A DNA stretch of 35,631 bases. Origin: Acidobacteriaceae bacterium. GTDB lineage: Bacteria > Acidobacteriota > Terriglobia > Terriglobales > Acidobacteriaceae. The stretch lies in contig DAIDGW010000066.1 of NCBI GenBank assembly GCA_027452245.1, positions 1 through 35,631 on the forward strand, in the 5' to 3' direction. Within the stretch, counting starts at the first letter, position 1. The number at the start of each line of letters is the position of its first letter. The position numbers and the translations under genes are program-made. The notes below the pieces were generated by a model. It saw nothing but the letters and a program-made list of their open reading frames with translations. It was not told where the DNA came from and did not search any database. This document shows positions 17,459 through 25,036 of this stretch, piece by piece.

Positions 17459-18700
17459 CTACTCGTAGCGCAGCGCTTCGATTGGATCCAGGTTGGCGGC
17501 GCGCATCGCCGGAATCATGCCGCTGACCACGCCCACCAGACCCAGGATCACCGTGGCGACGACGAGAATCATAGGCGAGACGATCAGCCGGATATCTCCT
17601 GCCTCGGCATGCTTCGCCATGGCGCTATAGAAGGTCAATCTGCCCACCGACAGCGAAACAGCATAAGAAAGAATGATCCCCAGCACTCCACCCACCGCGG
17701 TGATCACCATCGCTTCCGCGAGAAACTGGAACAGAATGTGGCCGCGCTGAGCCCCGAGCGCTTTTTCGACCCCGATCTCACGCGTTCTCTGGGTCACGGA
17801 AACCAGCATGATATTCATCAGGCCCACGCCCCCGATGCCCAGCGTGACCGTTCCGATAAATCCCAGCAAGAGCTTCAATGCCAGGCTGATAATGCCGAAC
17901 TGCGAAAGCTGCTTTTGCGCGTCGAACACGAACAGCGCCCGCGGATCATCCGGCTTGAAATTGTGCGCCGTTCCCAGCGTGTCCCGGATGACCTTGTCCA
18001 TCTTGTCGTGATTCAGTCCCACCGAATCGAGCCAGATGCCATCCAGATAGTGATTGTCCTTGATCACATCGACCGAGTTGAAGGGAACGTACACGACCCG
18101 ATTGTCGTCATCATCGCCCTCCTGCATTCGGGGCTTTAAGACCCCGATCACTTGAAAGCTGACTCCATCGACGCGGATGTATTGATCAAGCGCAGGTAGC
18201 CCCGAGAAAAGCCGGTCCCGCGCCTCCGAACCCAAGACTGCAAACAATCCGTGGCGGGCATTATCGGCCTCGTCCAGGAACCGCCCCTGTGCGACATCGA
18301 GATTCCAGATCGCCTGAATCGAGGGATCAAGTCCCATCACCGGGAAGGTGAACGAGCGATTGTCATTTTGAACCGTGGAATCCTTTTGCAACATGCGGGC
18401 CACATGCTTGCAAAGTGGCAGATTGTTGCTCAGCAGATCGACGTCATCGTTGGTAAAGCGGATTTGCACCCCGGCTTTGTTGCCCCCGGCTTGCTCCGAC
18501 GTTCGTCCGGGAAACACCCCAACGGCAGTCGCACCGAAACTTTCAAAAATATTTTCGATCGCGCGCGCAAAACCGTTGCCGTACGCCAGCAGTAACACGA
18601 CGGTTGCAATCCCCCAAGCCATTCCTGCCATCGTGAGCAACGTACGTCGCAGGTCATGGCGCATAGCAGAAACGGCCTGGTTCAGCAGATCTCGATGCAT
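17459..18700 (-). CDS. MacB/FtsX-type ABC transporter permease
   Basis: 413 residues. Residues 1-45 contain a transmembrane helix (MAGMAWGIATVVLLLAYGNGF) after an amphipathic start; a periplasmic MacB-like core domain follows (about 46-275); three C-terminal helices form the FtsX domain (LALKLLLGFIGTVTLGIGGVGLMNIM, near 350 AVGGVLGIILSYAVSLSVG, and near 380 LVVATVILGLVGVVSGMIPAM), ending AANLDPIEALRYE. The VTQRTREIGVEKALGAQRGHI coupling stretch is conserved. Such permeases export lipoproteins, peptides or antibiotics or act as mechanotransducers with an ATPase and often a membrane fusion protein, none of which is in this window. Convergent with iscS. Confidence 0.92.
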   Translation of the reverse strand: MHRDLLNQAVSAMRHDLRRTLLTMAGMAWGIATVVLLLAYGNGFARAIENIFESFGATAVGVFPGRTSEQAGGNKAGVQIRFTNDDVDLLSNNLPLCKHVARMLQKDSTVQNDNRSFTFPVMGLDPSIQAIWNLDVAQGRFLDEADNARHGLFAVLGSEARDRLFSGLPALDQYIRVDGVSFQVIGVLKPRMQEGDDDDNRVVYVPFNSVDVIKDNHYLDGIWLDSVGLNHDKMDKVIRDTLGTAHNFKPDDPRALFVFDAQKQLSQFGIISLALKLLLGFIGTVTLGIGGVGLMNIMLVSVTQRTREIGVEKALGAQRGHILFQFLAEAMVITAVGGVLGIILSYAVSLSVGRLTFYSAMAKHAEAGDIRLIVSPMILVVATVILGLVGVVSGMIPAMRAANLDPIEALRYE

Positions 18701-19087
18701 CCTGAATCCATTCTAGATTGTTCTTGCCAGGTACTGTGAACACCGCTTGTGGCATCGCACATCTCTGAAAATGCGCAGGGGCCCCAAGAAAAACGTTAAG
18801 GCGGCGGTAAATAATTGTGTGATAAGGGTTTACGTCTCAGGTCACCGGGTACTGGCACCAAAGTGCTATTTACCATCCCACTCTATGAGAATAAAGTCTC
18901 TCTCACGATCTGCTCTGGAAATGGGGATAGTCGCCTCACGACCTCAGCAGCAACATTAACCCCCAATCTTCCTCGTTGTTGTGGCGTAATACAAACTGTG
19001 GGTTTTTCGTCATCGCTTTAGCTATCCGTTCCGTTTTGCTGTCCGTTGCAGTTTCCATCGTTGTTGCTGTCTGGGGAGAACAGATAC
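18701..19087. other. 387-base intergenic region; long leader of the LuxR-type regulator
   Basis: No gene found on either strand. It lies between the divergent permease (-) and regulator (+). Visible in it: a palindrome GGGGCCCC (around 18779-18786); a perfect GCAC-CAAA-GTGC hairpin (18855-18866) inside GGTACTGGCACCAAAGTGC, which resembles a sigma-54 -24/-12 element but has one base too few between GG and GC; and AT-rich DNA around 18809-18821. A good Shine-Dalgarno (GGGGAGAA) sits right before the regulator's ATG at 19088. No convincing sigma-70 promoter was placed. Confidence 0.6.
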
Positions 19088-19876
19088 ATGGGAGAGACTG
19101 TCACTTGCATTGCTGAGAAGTCATCGAAAATTCGCGTCTTGGCGGCAGATAGCACGCGAATGAACAGCCAGTTACTCGCAGAAGCTTTATCGCGCGAAGG
19201 GCAATTACAAGTTCTGGGAATTGAACCCAAGCCCGACGCCATTCTGGCTGCGACCGCGCAGGAAAAACCGCACGTCATTGTTTTGAGTTCCTCATTGGAA
19301 GATTCCAACACCCGGGGATTCGATCTCGCCAAACAGATTCGGGCCAATTTCCCGGAAACGCGGCTGGTACTGCTGATCGAAACCTCCAAGCGATCCGATG
19401 TCATCGAAGCTTTCCGCTCTGGAGCACAGGGAATCTTCAGCCGCACCGAAGCCCCCAAGACACTGGCGAAGTGCATCTGTAGCGTCTTTGAAGGGCAAGT
19501 CTGGGCCAACAGTGCGGAGCTTCGTTTTCTGATTGAGGCCCTCTCGCATGGTGATTCGGTACAACTGGACGACGCCGCTGGCAAACCGATTCTTTCCAAG
19601 CGTGAGCAGGACGTCGTGCTTTGCGTGGCAGAAGGACTCTCCAACCGTGAAATCGCGACCCGTCTGAAGCTGACCGAACACACAGTGAAGAACTATTTGT
19701 TCCGCATCTTCGACAAGCTGGGAGTCTCCAGCCGAGTCGAGGTCGCCTTGTATGTTTTCCGTACTCGGCGCGATCTTGCCGCGACAGCTGCCCCAAACGC
19801 CGGACGCAACGGTTCTCACCAAGTCGTGCTGGGACGCAATCCCCGGACGCCGGTCGGCGACCGTCTGGCCGTCTAA
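19088..19876 (+). CDS. LuxR/NarL-type transcriptional regulator with degenerate receiver domain
   Basis: 262 residues. Residues 15-135 look like a receiver domain (IRVLAADSTRMNSQLLAEAL...), but the phosphoacceptor position is Ser67 (VIVLSSSL), the acidic pair is reduced to Asp21, the strand-4 Thr is lost and the conserved Lys is Arg119 (GIFSRTE). It is therefore unlikely to be switched by normal phosphorylation. Residues ~168-224 form a standard LuxR/GerE helix-turn-helix (LSKREQDVVLCVAEGLSNREIA, then LKLTEHTVKNYLFRIFDKLGV). A polar tail follows. ATG 19088 with GGGGAGAA upstream is chosen over TTG 19046. It ends with a strong terminator. Targets unknown. Confidence 0.9.
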   Translation: MGETVTCIAEKSSKIRVLAADSTRMNSQLLAEALSREGQLQVLGIEPKPDAILAATAQEKPHVIVLSSSLEDSNTRGFDLAKQIRANFPETRLVLLIETSKRSDVIEAFRSGAQGIFSRTEAPKTLAKCICSVFEGQVWANSAELRFLIEALSHGDSVQLDDAAGKPILSKREQDVVLCVAEGLSNREIATRLKLTEHTVKNYLFRIFDKLGVSSRVEVALYVFRTRRDLAATAAPNAGRNGSHQVVLGRNPRTPVGDRLAV

Positions 19877-19892
19877 TCTGCTTTTCGACTGA

Positions 19893-19930
19893 AAATGGCA
19901 GGGCCTTCGCAACCTGCCATTTGTTTTTCT
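19893..19930 (+). terminator. Rho-independent terminator after the LuxR-type gene
   Basis: AAATGGCAGG (19893-19902) and CCTGCCATTT (19913-19922) form a perfect 10-bp stem with a 10-base loop, followed by GTTTTTCT. It begins 17 bases after the stop of the regulator. Convergent propeller gene ends at 19964, so the stem may also work weakly for it; on the minus strand the stem is followed only by TCAG. Confidence 0.85.
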
Positions 19931-19963
19931 ACCGCGAAAACTCCAGTTCGTCGACCGAACCCT

Positions 19964-21565
19964 CTACGGCGCCGTACCTCGCCCTTTCAACCCAAAAATC
20001 TGCAACTGTTTGTTGCTGGCCACAAATACTTTCCCATTCGCCACCACCGGAACCAGATTCGCATTTGCGCTCATGACTGCCCAACTGCCAGCGACTCCGC
20101 TGAACAGCATAGTCATGCTCGACCCGCTGGTCGCCGGATTGAAAGCGTATAGGTAAATCGGACCAGACCCGTAAGTCGGACGCGAAATTGCCCAAATCAC
20201 TGGGGTAGCAGTTCCATTGGAGGAAATCGTCGTGAAAAATCCTCCATCTTGCCCGCCTCCGATAGCGGCGGATTTCGTTTCCGTCAGCGAAGCCCCGGGC
20301 CACAGTTTTAAATTCCAAACTTCTAGACTGCGGCCTCCGCTGGACACAATGTGCGCCACTCCCTTGCTGTCCGTAAAGTACGACTCGCCACACCAGCAGG
20401 CACCCACCTGGTACGATCCAAGAACATTGTTCGTCAGTGGCGAGTATCCTCCGAGTTTGTCCTCATTCATCAGATACATGGTTCCAAACTTCCCCGCTGC
20501 CACTGCCATATGCGCAGTCTTCCCTCTCTGGTTCGGCAAGACCATCACTCCGCCCGCACCGAAATCGTCATCATTCTGATCGAGATATGACTCGTTGTCG
20601 GGAGTGAAGAGATCGACCAGCGTGGTCAGATCCGATGAAACCTTGATCACACTCTCCTCGATGTCGCTGATTCCGTCATAGGTCGTTCCCGAATAGTCAG
20701 AATTGCCGGTGACGAACAAAATGTTCCCCGAGGTATCTGCAGCCAGCCCAAACCCCGACATCCATATCGAGGACAGAAAAAAACTGTTCGGAGAAGTCGC
20801 CTGGGTATCATTCAATCGGTTCGCGCTCAATGGCGTCAGTGAATTCGTTTCCCAGCCGAGAAGCCAGCCTCGGGACATATTCGGGGAATAGTCGCAAAAG
20901 CTGCCGAACCCGGCATATACAGATCCGTTGGCCAGCAGCAACGCAGGACGCTGACGTTGATATTTCGCGTTGAAGTTGAACGCTGTTCCATCGTTCAAAG
21001 TGTGCGAGGCAGCAACTACCTGTGGTGTGACTTTGTCCGTCAAGCTGCCCAGATCGAGCGCGTGAATCCGATAGGTGGGTCCAGTTGTGTCGTTCGTGTA
21101 GAAAACCGCGTACATGGTGTTAGCCGTCGGATCGATTACCGGAGTCGAGGTCACGCCGACATTCGGCCCGTTGTTCTTGCAGCCCAGAGGATTGGGAACC
21201 GGCGGTCCAAAGTTCGGATTCAGCAAAACCGTTCCGCTGTCCGCGTCGATGGCATAGATCGTGTTGTTCTCGGTTGCGATATAAACCACGTTGTGCTTTC
21301 CGGGATAACTGCCCGCCGTAATAGTTTCGTTGGCAACGTACAAAGGCTGGGCGTCCACCTGGTCATCCACCGTGACCGTCTCCAGCATGCCGAACGATGA
21401 ACTCTTTACGGCCGCGGGCGTCAGGATCGTCTCATGCGAATTCCAGCCCGTGCGGTAATGGTCATAGTGATATGTAGTGACAGAAACTTGGGCGTAAGAG
21501 TTCACGCCTGCCATCCCGATGCAGGCACACATCGACAACAGGAGGCCATCGCGACGAAGTGACAT
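19964..21565 (-). CDS. Exported PQQ-like beta-propeller protein
   Basis: 533 residues from ATG 21565 (five more if ATG 21580 is used). Signal peptide at residues 1-25 (LLLSMCACIGMAGVNSYAQ). The body is a series of short beta segments such as YIATENNTIYAIDADSGTVL, VYAGFGSFCD and GNILFVTGNSDYSG, which are typical of PQQ/quinoprotein-like propellers. 'AIDADSG' is the classic blade motif, but Trp-docking repeats are too irregular to count blades. Several cysteines (CKNNG, CWCGES) suggest disulfides. No catalytic residues of PQQ alcohol dehydrogenases are recognised, so it is probably a binding or structural propeller, periplasmic or secreted. Convergent with the LuxR-type gene. Confidence 0.85.
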   Translation of the reverse strand: MSLRRDGLLLSMCACIGMAGVNSYAQVSVTTYHYDHYRTGWNSHETILTPAAVKSSSFGMLETVTVDDQVDAQPLYVANETITAGSYPGKHNVVYIATENNTIYAIDADSGTVLLNPNFGPPVPNPLGCKNNGPNVGVTSTPVIDPTANTMYAVFYTNDTTGPTYRIHALDLGSLTDKVTPQVVAASHTLNDGTAFNFNAKYQRQRPALLLANGSVYAGFGSFCDYSPNMSRGWLLGWETNSLTPLSANRLNDTQATSPNSFFLSSIWMSGFGLAADTSGNILFVTGNSDYSGTTYDGISDIEESVIKVSSDLTTLVDLFTPDNESYLDQNDDDFGAGGVMVLPNQRGKTAHMAVAAGKFGTMYLMNEDKLGGYSPLTNNVLGSYQVGACWCGESYFTDSKGVAHIVSSGGRSLEVWNLKLWPGASLTETKSAAIGGGQDGGFFTTISSNGTATPVIWAISRPTYGSGPIYLYAFNPATSGSSMTMLFSGVAGSWAVMSANANLVPVVANGKVFVASNKQLQIFGLKGRGTAP

Positions 21566-21956
21566 GTGCTTTCTCCACACAAGTTTGGCGGCGGCATTGA
21601 CTCCGGAGCGGCCATCACCGGACGAGCACGTAGACCACTACGGCAGGGCCAGCGTATCGGCCGACAGAGAACTCCCGCCGGAGTGTACGTCTCTGGGAAT
21701 TGGTTGCGGTCTGGAGACTCCCGGCAATCCTTTTTTCGTGTAGAAACCTTGGGCCCTCGCCGGAAGGCTCTGTGCAGAATCTTGCAGTCGCGATGAATCT
21801 CAGGACTCTGGATGCTCTCGAAGGACGCGATGTAAAATAACTTTGTCCTCGGACGCCACCCTCCCACGCCGATAAGCTGCAAAATTGGCTTGAACTAATT
21901 TGTGGTTAAGCGGTCTCGTTGCATCACCCAGATGGGACCGTTGCGAAAGGACTCTC
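21566..21956. other. 391-base intergenic region between the propeller gene and galE
   Basis: No gene found. On the plus strand CAGAGA-ACTCC (21665-21675) pairs with GGAGT (21680-21684) and TCTCTG (21690-21695), 11 base pairs with a 5-base bulge. Further on GGTTGC (21702-21707) pairs with GCAATC (21724-21729) with one G-U, then C and six T (21731-21736), a terminator-like element oriented plus. It serves neither neighbour, because the propeller gene is transcribed away on the minus strand. The Shine-Dalgarno GAAAGGA of galE lies at 21945-21951. Confidence 0.5.
21702..21736 (+). terminator. Terminator-like stem plus six T in the galE upstream region
   Basis: Six-pair stem (one G-U) with a 16-base loop followed by C and TTTTTT. 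Weak, because the loop is long, but the T run is the best in this intergenic region. No upstream plus-strand gene is known to be served by it; see the surrounding intergenic entry. Confidence 0.35.
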
Positions 21957-22934
21957 TTGATTGTTCTGGTAATTGGCGGTGCCGGATATATCGGTAGTCA
22001 TACAGCCCGGGCTCTCAAACGAGCCGGGCACGAAGTGATCATCTTCGACAATCTTTCCACGGGATACGAATTCCTGGCCGAAGGATTCGAACTGGTGAAG
22101 GGCGACGTCCTGGATGCGTCTGCCCTCAAGAATGTAATGTCACGCACCGAAGCCATCATGCACTTCGCGGCCCACGCCTACGTCGGCGAATCGGTAACAA
22201 ATCCGCGGAAGTATTTCCGCAACAACGTCGAAGGCGGACTCTCTCTATTGAATGCCGCCGTGGATGCAGGCCTGAAGAAGATCATTTTTTCTTCCACCTG
22301 CGCCGTCTATGGCGAGCCCGCAAAGGTTCCGATCGAGGAAAACACCGTGCGGCAACCGGTCAATCCCTATGGCGTTACGAAGATGTTCTTCGAGCAGTCC
22401 CTGGAAGCCTATGATCGCGCCTACGGAATACGCTATGCTGCCCTACGCTACTTCAATGCCGCCGGCGCCGATGAGAGCGGAGAAATCGGCGAATTGCACG
22501 CCCCCGAAACGCATCTAATCCCTCTCACCTTGCAGGCCGCCGCAGGCACCGGTCCCGGACTGCAGGTCTTTGGTTCGGATTATCCAACTCCCGATGGAAC
22601 CTGCATCCGCGATTACATCCACGTCAATGACTTGGCATCCGCGCACGTGAAAGCGCTGGAGTATCTGGCGTCGGGAAAGGAAAGCTTCGCAGTGAATGTC
22701 GGGACGGGCCACGGCTATTCGGTGCAGGAAGTAATCTCCGCCGCCGAAGAGATCACCGGCAAGCGCGTGCCCCGGAAAATTGGCCCACGCCGTCCCGGAG
22801 ATCCTCCCGCGCTCGTCGCCAATCCGGCCAAAGCGCAGGCCCTGCTGCAATGGAAGGCTACACGTGATTTGCGCGACAATGTCGCCACCGCCTGGAAATG
22901 GATGCAGCGCCGGGCCACGTTGGTTCACCAGTAA
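21957..22934 (+). CDS. galE: UDP-glucose 4-epimerase
   Basis: 325 residues of the extended short-chain dehydrogenase family; interconverts UDP-glucose and UDP-galactose (possibly also the N-acetylated forms) for surface polysaccharides. NAD loop GGAGYIGSH at the very start, catalytic Tyr138-x3-Lys142 (NPYGVTKMFFE), catalytic serine region SSTCAVYGE, and ALRYFNAAGADESGEIGE and GTCIRDYIHVNDL downstream. The start is TTG 21957: it places the protein directly at the NAD fold and has GAAAGGA (21945-21951) five bases upstream, whereas the longer frame to 21900 adds 19 residues of poor quality. proC follows after 17 bases. Confidence 0.95.
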   Translation: MIVLVIGGAGYIGSHTARALKRAGHEVIIFDNLSTGYEFLAEGFELVKGDVLDASALKNVMSRTEAIMHFAAHAYVGESVTNPRKYFRNNVEGGLSLLNAAVDAGLKKIIFSSTCAVYGEPAKVPIEENTVRQPVNPYGVTKMFFEQSLEAYDRAYGIRYAALRYFNAAGADESGEIGELHAPETHLIPLTLQAAAGTGPGLQVFGSDYPTPDGTCIRDYIHVNDLASAHVKALEYLASGKESFAVNVGTGHGYSVQEVISAAEEITGKRVPRKIGPRRPGDPPALVANPAKAQALLQWKATRDLRDNVATAWKWMQRRATLVHQ

Positions 22935-22951
22935 CACCTACGGACAAACAT

Positions 22952-23776
22952 ATGGAAAATGCTCTGCAAGGAAAGCGGGTCGCGTTTTTAGGCGCTGGAA
23001 AGATGGGCGGCATCATTCTGCAGGCCTTGTTGAAAAAAGGTCTGCTGAAACCGGCCTCCACTTGCGCCACGGTCGCTCATGAAGAACGCGCCAAGGCATT
23101 GGCCGCCAAACTGAAGGTATCTGTCGGTACCAATAACGCCAAAGCCGTGAAAGGTGCTGACATCATCGTGATCGGAGTCAAGCCCCAGGTGGTGGAGGAA
23201 GTGGCCCGCGAGATCGCACCGCACCTCACGCCCAGGCAGGTCATCGTCTCTGTCGCGGCCTCGGTGCCCACTTCCATGATCGAACGCGCCCTGCCGCCGA
23301 ACATCCCCGTCATCCGCGCCATGCCCAACACACCGTGCATTCTGGGCAGCGGCATGACCGCGATCTGCAAAGGCAAGCATGCCAGCGCCGAGCAGGTCGC
23401 ATTAACTTGTCATATGTTCGACGTTGTCGGTCGCACCGTCGTCGTCGATGAGAAGCACATGGACGCGGTCACCGGCCTCTCCGCCAGCGGTCCTGCTTAC
23501 ATCTACATCATCTTGGAGTCCCTGGCTGAAGCGGGGGTGAAAGTCGGACTGCCCCGCGATGTCGCCACCTTGCTGGCCGCGCAGACCACGCTGGGCGCGG
23601 CCAAGGTTGTGCTCGAAACCGGGGATCATCCCGCGTTACTGAAAGATGCCGTAACCACTCCGGCTGGATGCACCATCGACGCCATCATGGAACTCGAAGA
23701 AGGCAAGCTCCGCGTCACGTTGATCAAAGCGGTCGTCAAGGCTGCGCAGCGCGCCAAAGAACTCGCCTTCGGCTGA
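22952..23776 (+). CDS. proC: Pyrroline-5-carboxylate reductase
   Basis: 274 residues; reduces pyrroline-5-carboxylate to proline with NAD(P)H, the last step of proline synthesis. NAD loop FLGAGKMGG at residues 12-20; the family stretch RAMPNTPCILGSGMTAI in the middle; the C-terminal signature from SGPAYIYIILESL to DAVTTPAGCTIDA. ATG 22952 is chosen because it directly precedes the fold; the upstream frame to 22898 overlaps galE. It is 17 bases after galE, so the two are likely cotranscribed, an unusual pairing of functions. Convergent with glpX. Confidence 0.95.
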   Translation: MENALQGKRVAFLGAGKMGGIILQALLKKGLLKPASTCATVAHEERAKALAAKLKVSVGTNNAKAVKGADIIVIGVKPQVVEEVAREIAPHLTPRQVIVSVAASVPTSMIERALPPNIPVIRAMPNTPCILGSGMTAICKGKHASAEQVALTCHMFDVVGRTVVVDEKHMDAVTGLSASGPAYIYIILESLAEAGVKVGLPRDVATLLAAQTTLGAAKVVLETGDHPALLKDAVTTPAGCTIDAIMELEEGKLRVTLIKAVVKAAQRAKELAFG

Positions 23777-23797
23777 TGCTTGAAATAACCAGCGCCC

Positions 23798-24829
23798 CTA
23801 CGAGAATCTGACCTTGATATCCGGTCCCTTCTCCAGGTGGATGCTTTCCACAAACCGCACCTTCCCCGTGCGCATGGCCATGATCACCGACGAGGTTCGC
23901 GTTCCTTCACCAAAGAAACGCACCCCCTTCAGCAACGCTCCATCCGTCACGCCCGTGGCGGCGAATATCAGTTGCTTGCCGGGCGCTAAATCTTCTGCCT
24001 CGTAAACCCGATTTTTATCCTTGATGCCCATACGGGCCAAGCGCTCTTCCTGGTCCGGCTTCACTACCAGCCGCCCCAGCATGTATCCATTCAGGCAACG
24101 GATTGCGGCCGCCGTAATCACTCCTTCCGGAGCGCCTCCCGATCCCATGACGGCGTGCACGCCGGTGCCAATCACAGCCGCCGCGATTCCAGCGGAGAGA
24201 TCGCCGTCTCCGATCAGGCGAATGCGTGCGCCTGCCGCCCGAATGTCGGCAATCAGTTTCTCGTGCCGCGGACGATCGAGCACGATCACCACCAGATCTT
24301 CCACGTCGCGCTCCAACCGCTTGGCAATGTTCTTCAAATTGTCGCCGACCGGAGCGTCCAGATCGACCGCATCTTTGCACGACGGCCCCACAACAATCTT
24401 TTCCATGTAGCAATCCGGTGCATGCAGCAGACCGCCTCGCTCCGACGCGGCTAAAACGGTTATGGAACCGGGCGCTCCCGTGGCGCAAAGATTCGTTCCT
24501 TCCAGCGGATCGACCGCAATGTCCACCTCTGGAACTTCGGTTCCGTCGGGAAATTCGGCGCCGACTCTCTCGCCGATATAGAGCATGGGAGCCTCATCGC
24601 GCTCGCCTTCGCCAATCACGATCGTGCCCCGCATCGGAATCGCATCCATGGTCCGGCGCATGGCTTCGGTCGCAACCTGGTCCGAGAGCTTGCGCTCGCC
24701 TTGCCCCATGGTACGGGCGGACGCAATCGCCGCCGTCTCCACCACGCGCAAGAATCGCGACGCCAGGTCGCTTTCAATGTTCTCGCCAAAGCTGCGAGCT
24801 TTTCCTTCCGGACGAGTCTGTGTCGCCAT
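23798..24829 (-). CDS. glpX: Fructose-1,6-bisphosphatase class II
   Basis: 343 residues; hydrolyses fructose 1,6-bisphosphate (in some relatives also sedoheptulose 1,7-bisphosphate) in gluconeogenesis or the Calvin cycle. Metal-site motifs are [15 protein letters not shown] and [16 protein letters not shown]; further GlpX marks are [32 protein letters not shown] and [15 protein letters not shown]. It starts at ATG 24829, with GGAGG about six bases upstream; a frame to 24883 exists but adds an unlikely 18 residues. Its presence suggests growth on non-sugar carbon, in line with the amino acid and fatty acid degradation genes in this window. Divergent from the hybrid histidine kinase. Confidence 0.95.
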   Translation of the reverse strand: MATQTRPEGKARSFGENIESDLASRFLRVVETAAIASARTMGQGERKLSDQVATEAMRRTMDAIPMRGTIVIGEGERDEAPMLYIGERVGAEFPDGTEVPEVDIAVDPLEGTNLCATGAPGSITVLAASERGGLLHAPDCYMEKIVVGPSCKDAVDLDAPVGDNLKNIAKRLERDVEDLVVIVLDRPRHEKLIADIRAAGARIRLIGDGDLSAGIAAAVIGTGVHAVMGSGGAPEGVITAAAIRCLNGYMLGRLVVKPDQEERLARMGIKDKNRVYEAEDLAPGKQLIFAATGVTDGALLKGVRFFGEGTRTSSVIMAMRTGKVRFVESIHLEKGPDIKVRFS

Positions 24830-24902
24830 CGTGGCCTCCGTACCCTGTAGTGTCCTCACTGCCGGGTTGTGACTATAACGCAAGTCGCGAAATATGGGAA
24901 TC

Positions 24903-24961
24903 GGGCGAAAGCGCCGGTGCGCTCGTCTTTGCCCGTTACGGTAGTAATTTGGCTGATTACT
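24903..24961 (+). promoter_or_regulatory. Hairpin and dyad between glpX and the histidine kinase gene
   Basis: GGGC (24903-24906) plus AAAG (24908-24911) pair with CTTTGCCC (24927-24934), enclosing CGC/GCG with a CGGT loop. Further on AGTAAT (24943-24948) and ATTACT (24956-24961) form a perfect dyad around TTGGCTG, a possible operator. Both lie in the divergent gap 24830-25036. No promoter was placed with confidence. Confidence 0.35.
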
Positions 24962-25036
24962 CCGCTGGCCTTACCCTCGCATACGGGTAGCTCGAATTCT
25001 GCCCAATCTTGGCTCCCCTAAGCGGGTTTCGCATTT

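Noticed and set aside
18853-18868. Sigma-54 promoter TGGCAC-N-GTGC
   Set aside because: The distance between GG and GC is one base shorter than the strict -24/-12 spacing, and the TTGC half is GTGC. The motif is more likely a small hairpin.
18747-18959. 70-codon plus-strand ORF in the regulator's leader
   Set aside because: Basic, no motif, no ribosome binding site; probably chance in a long gap.
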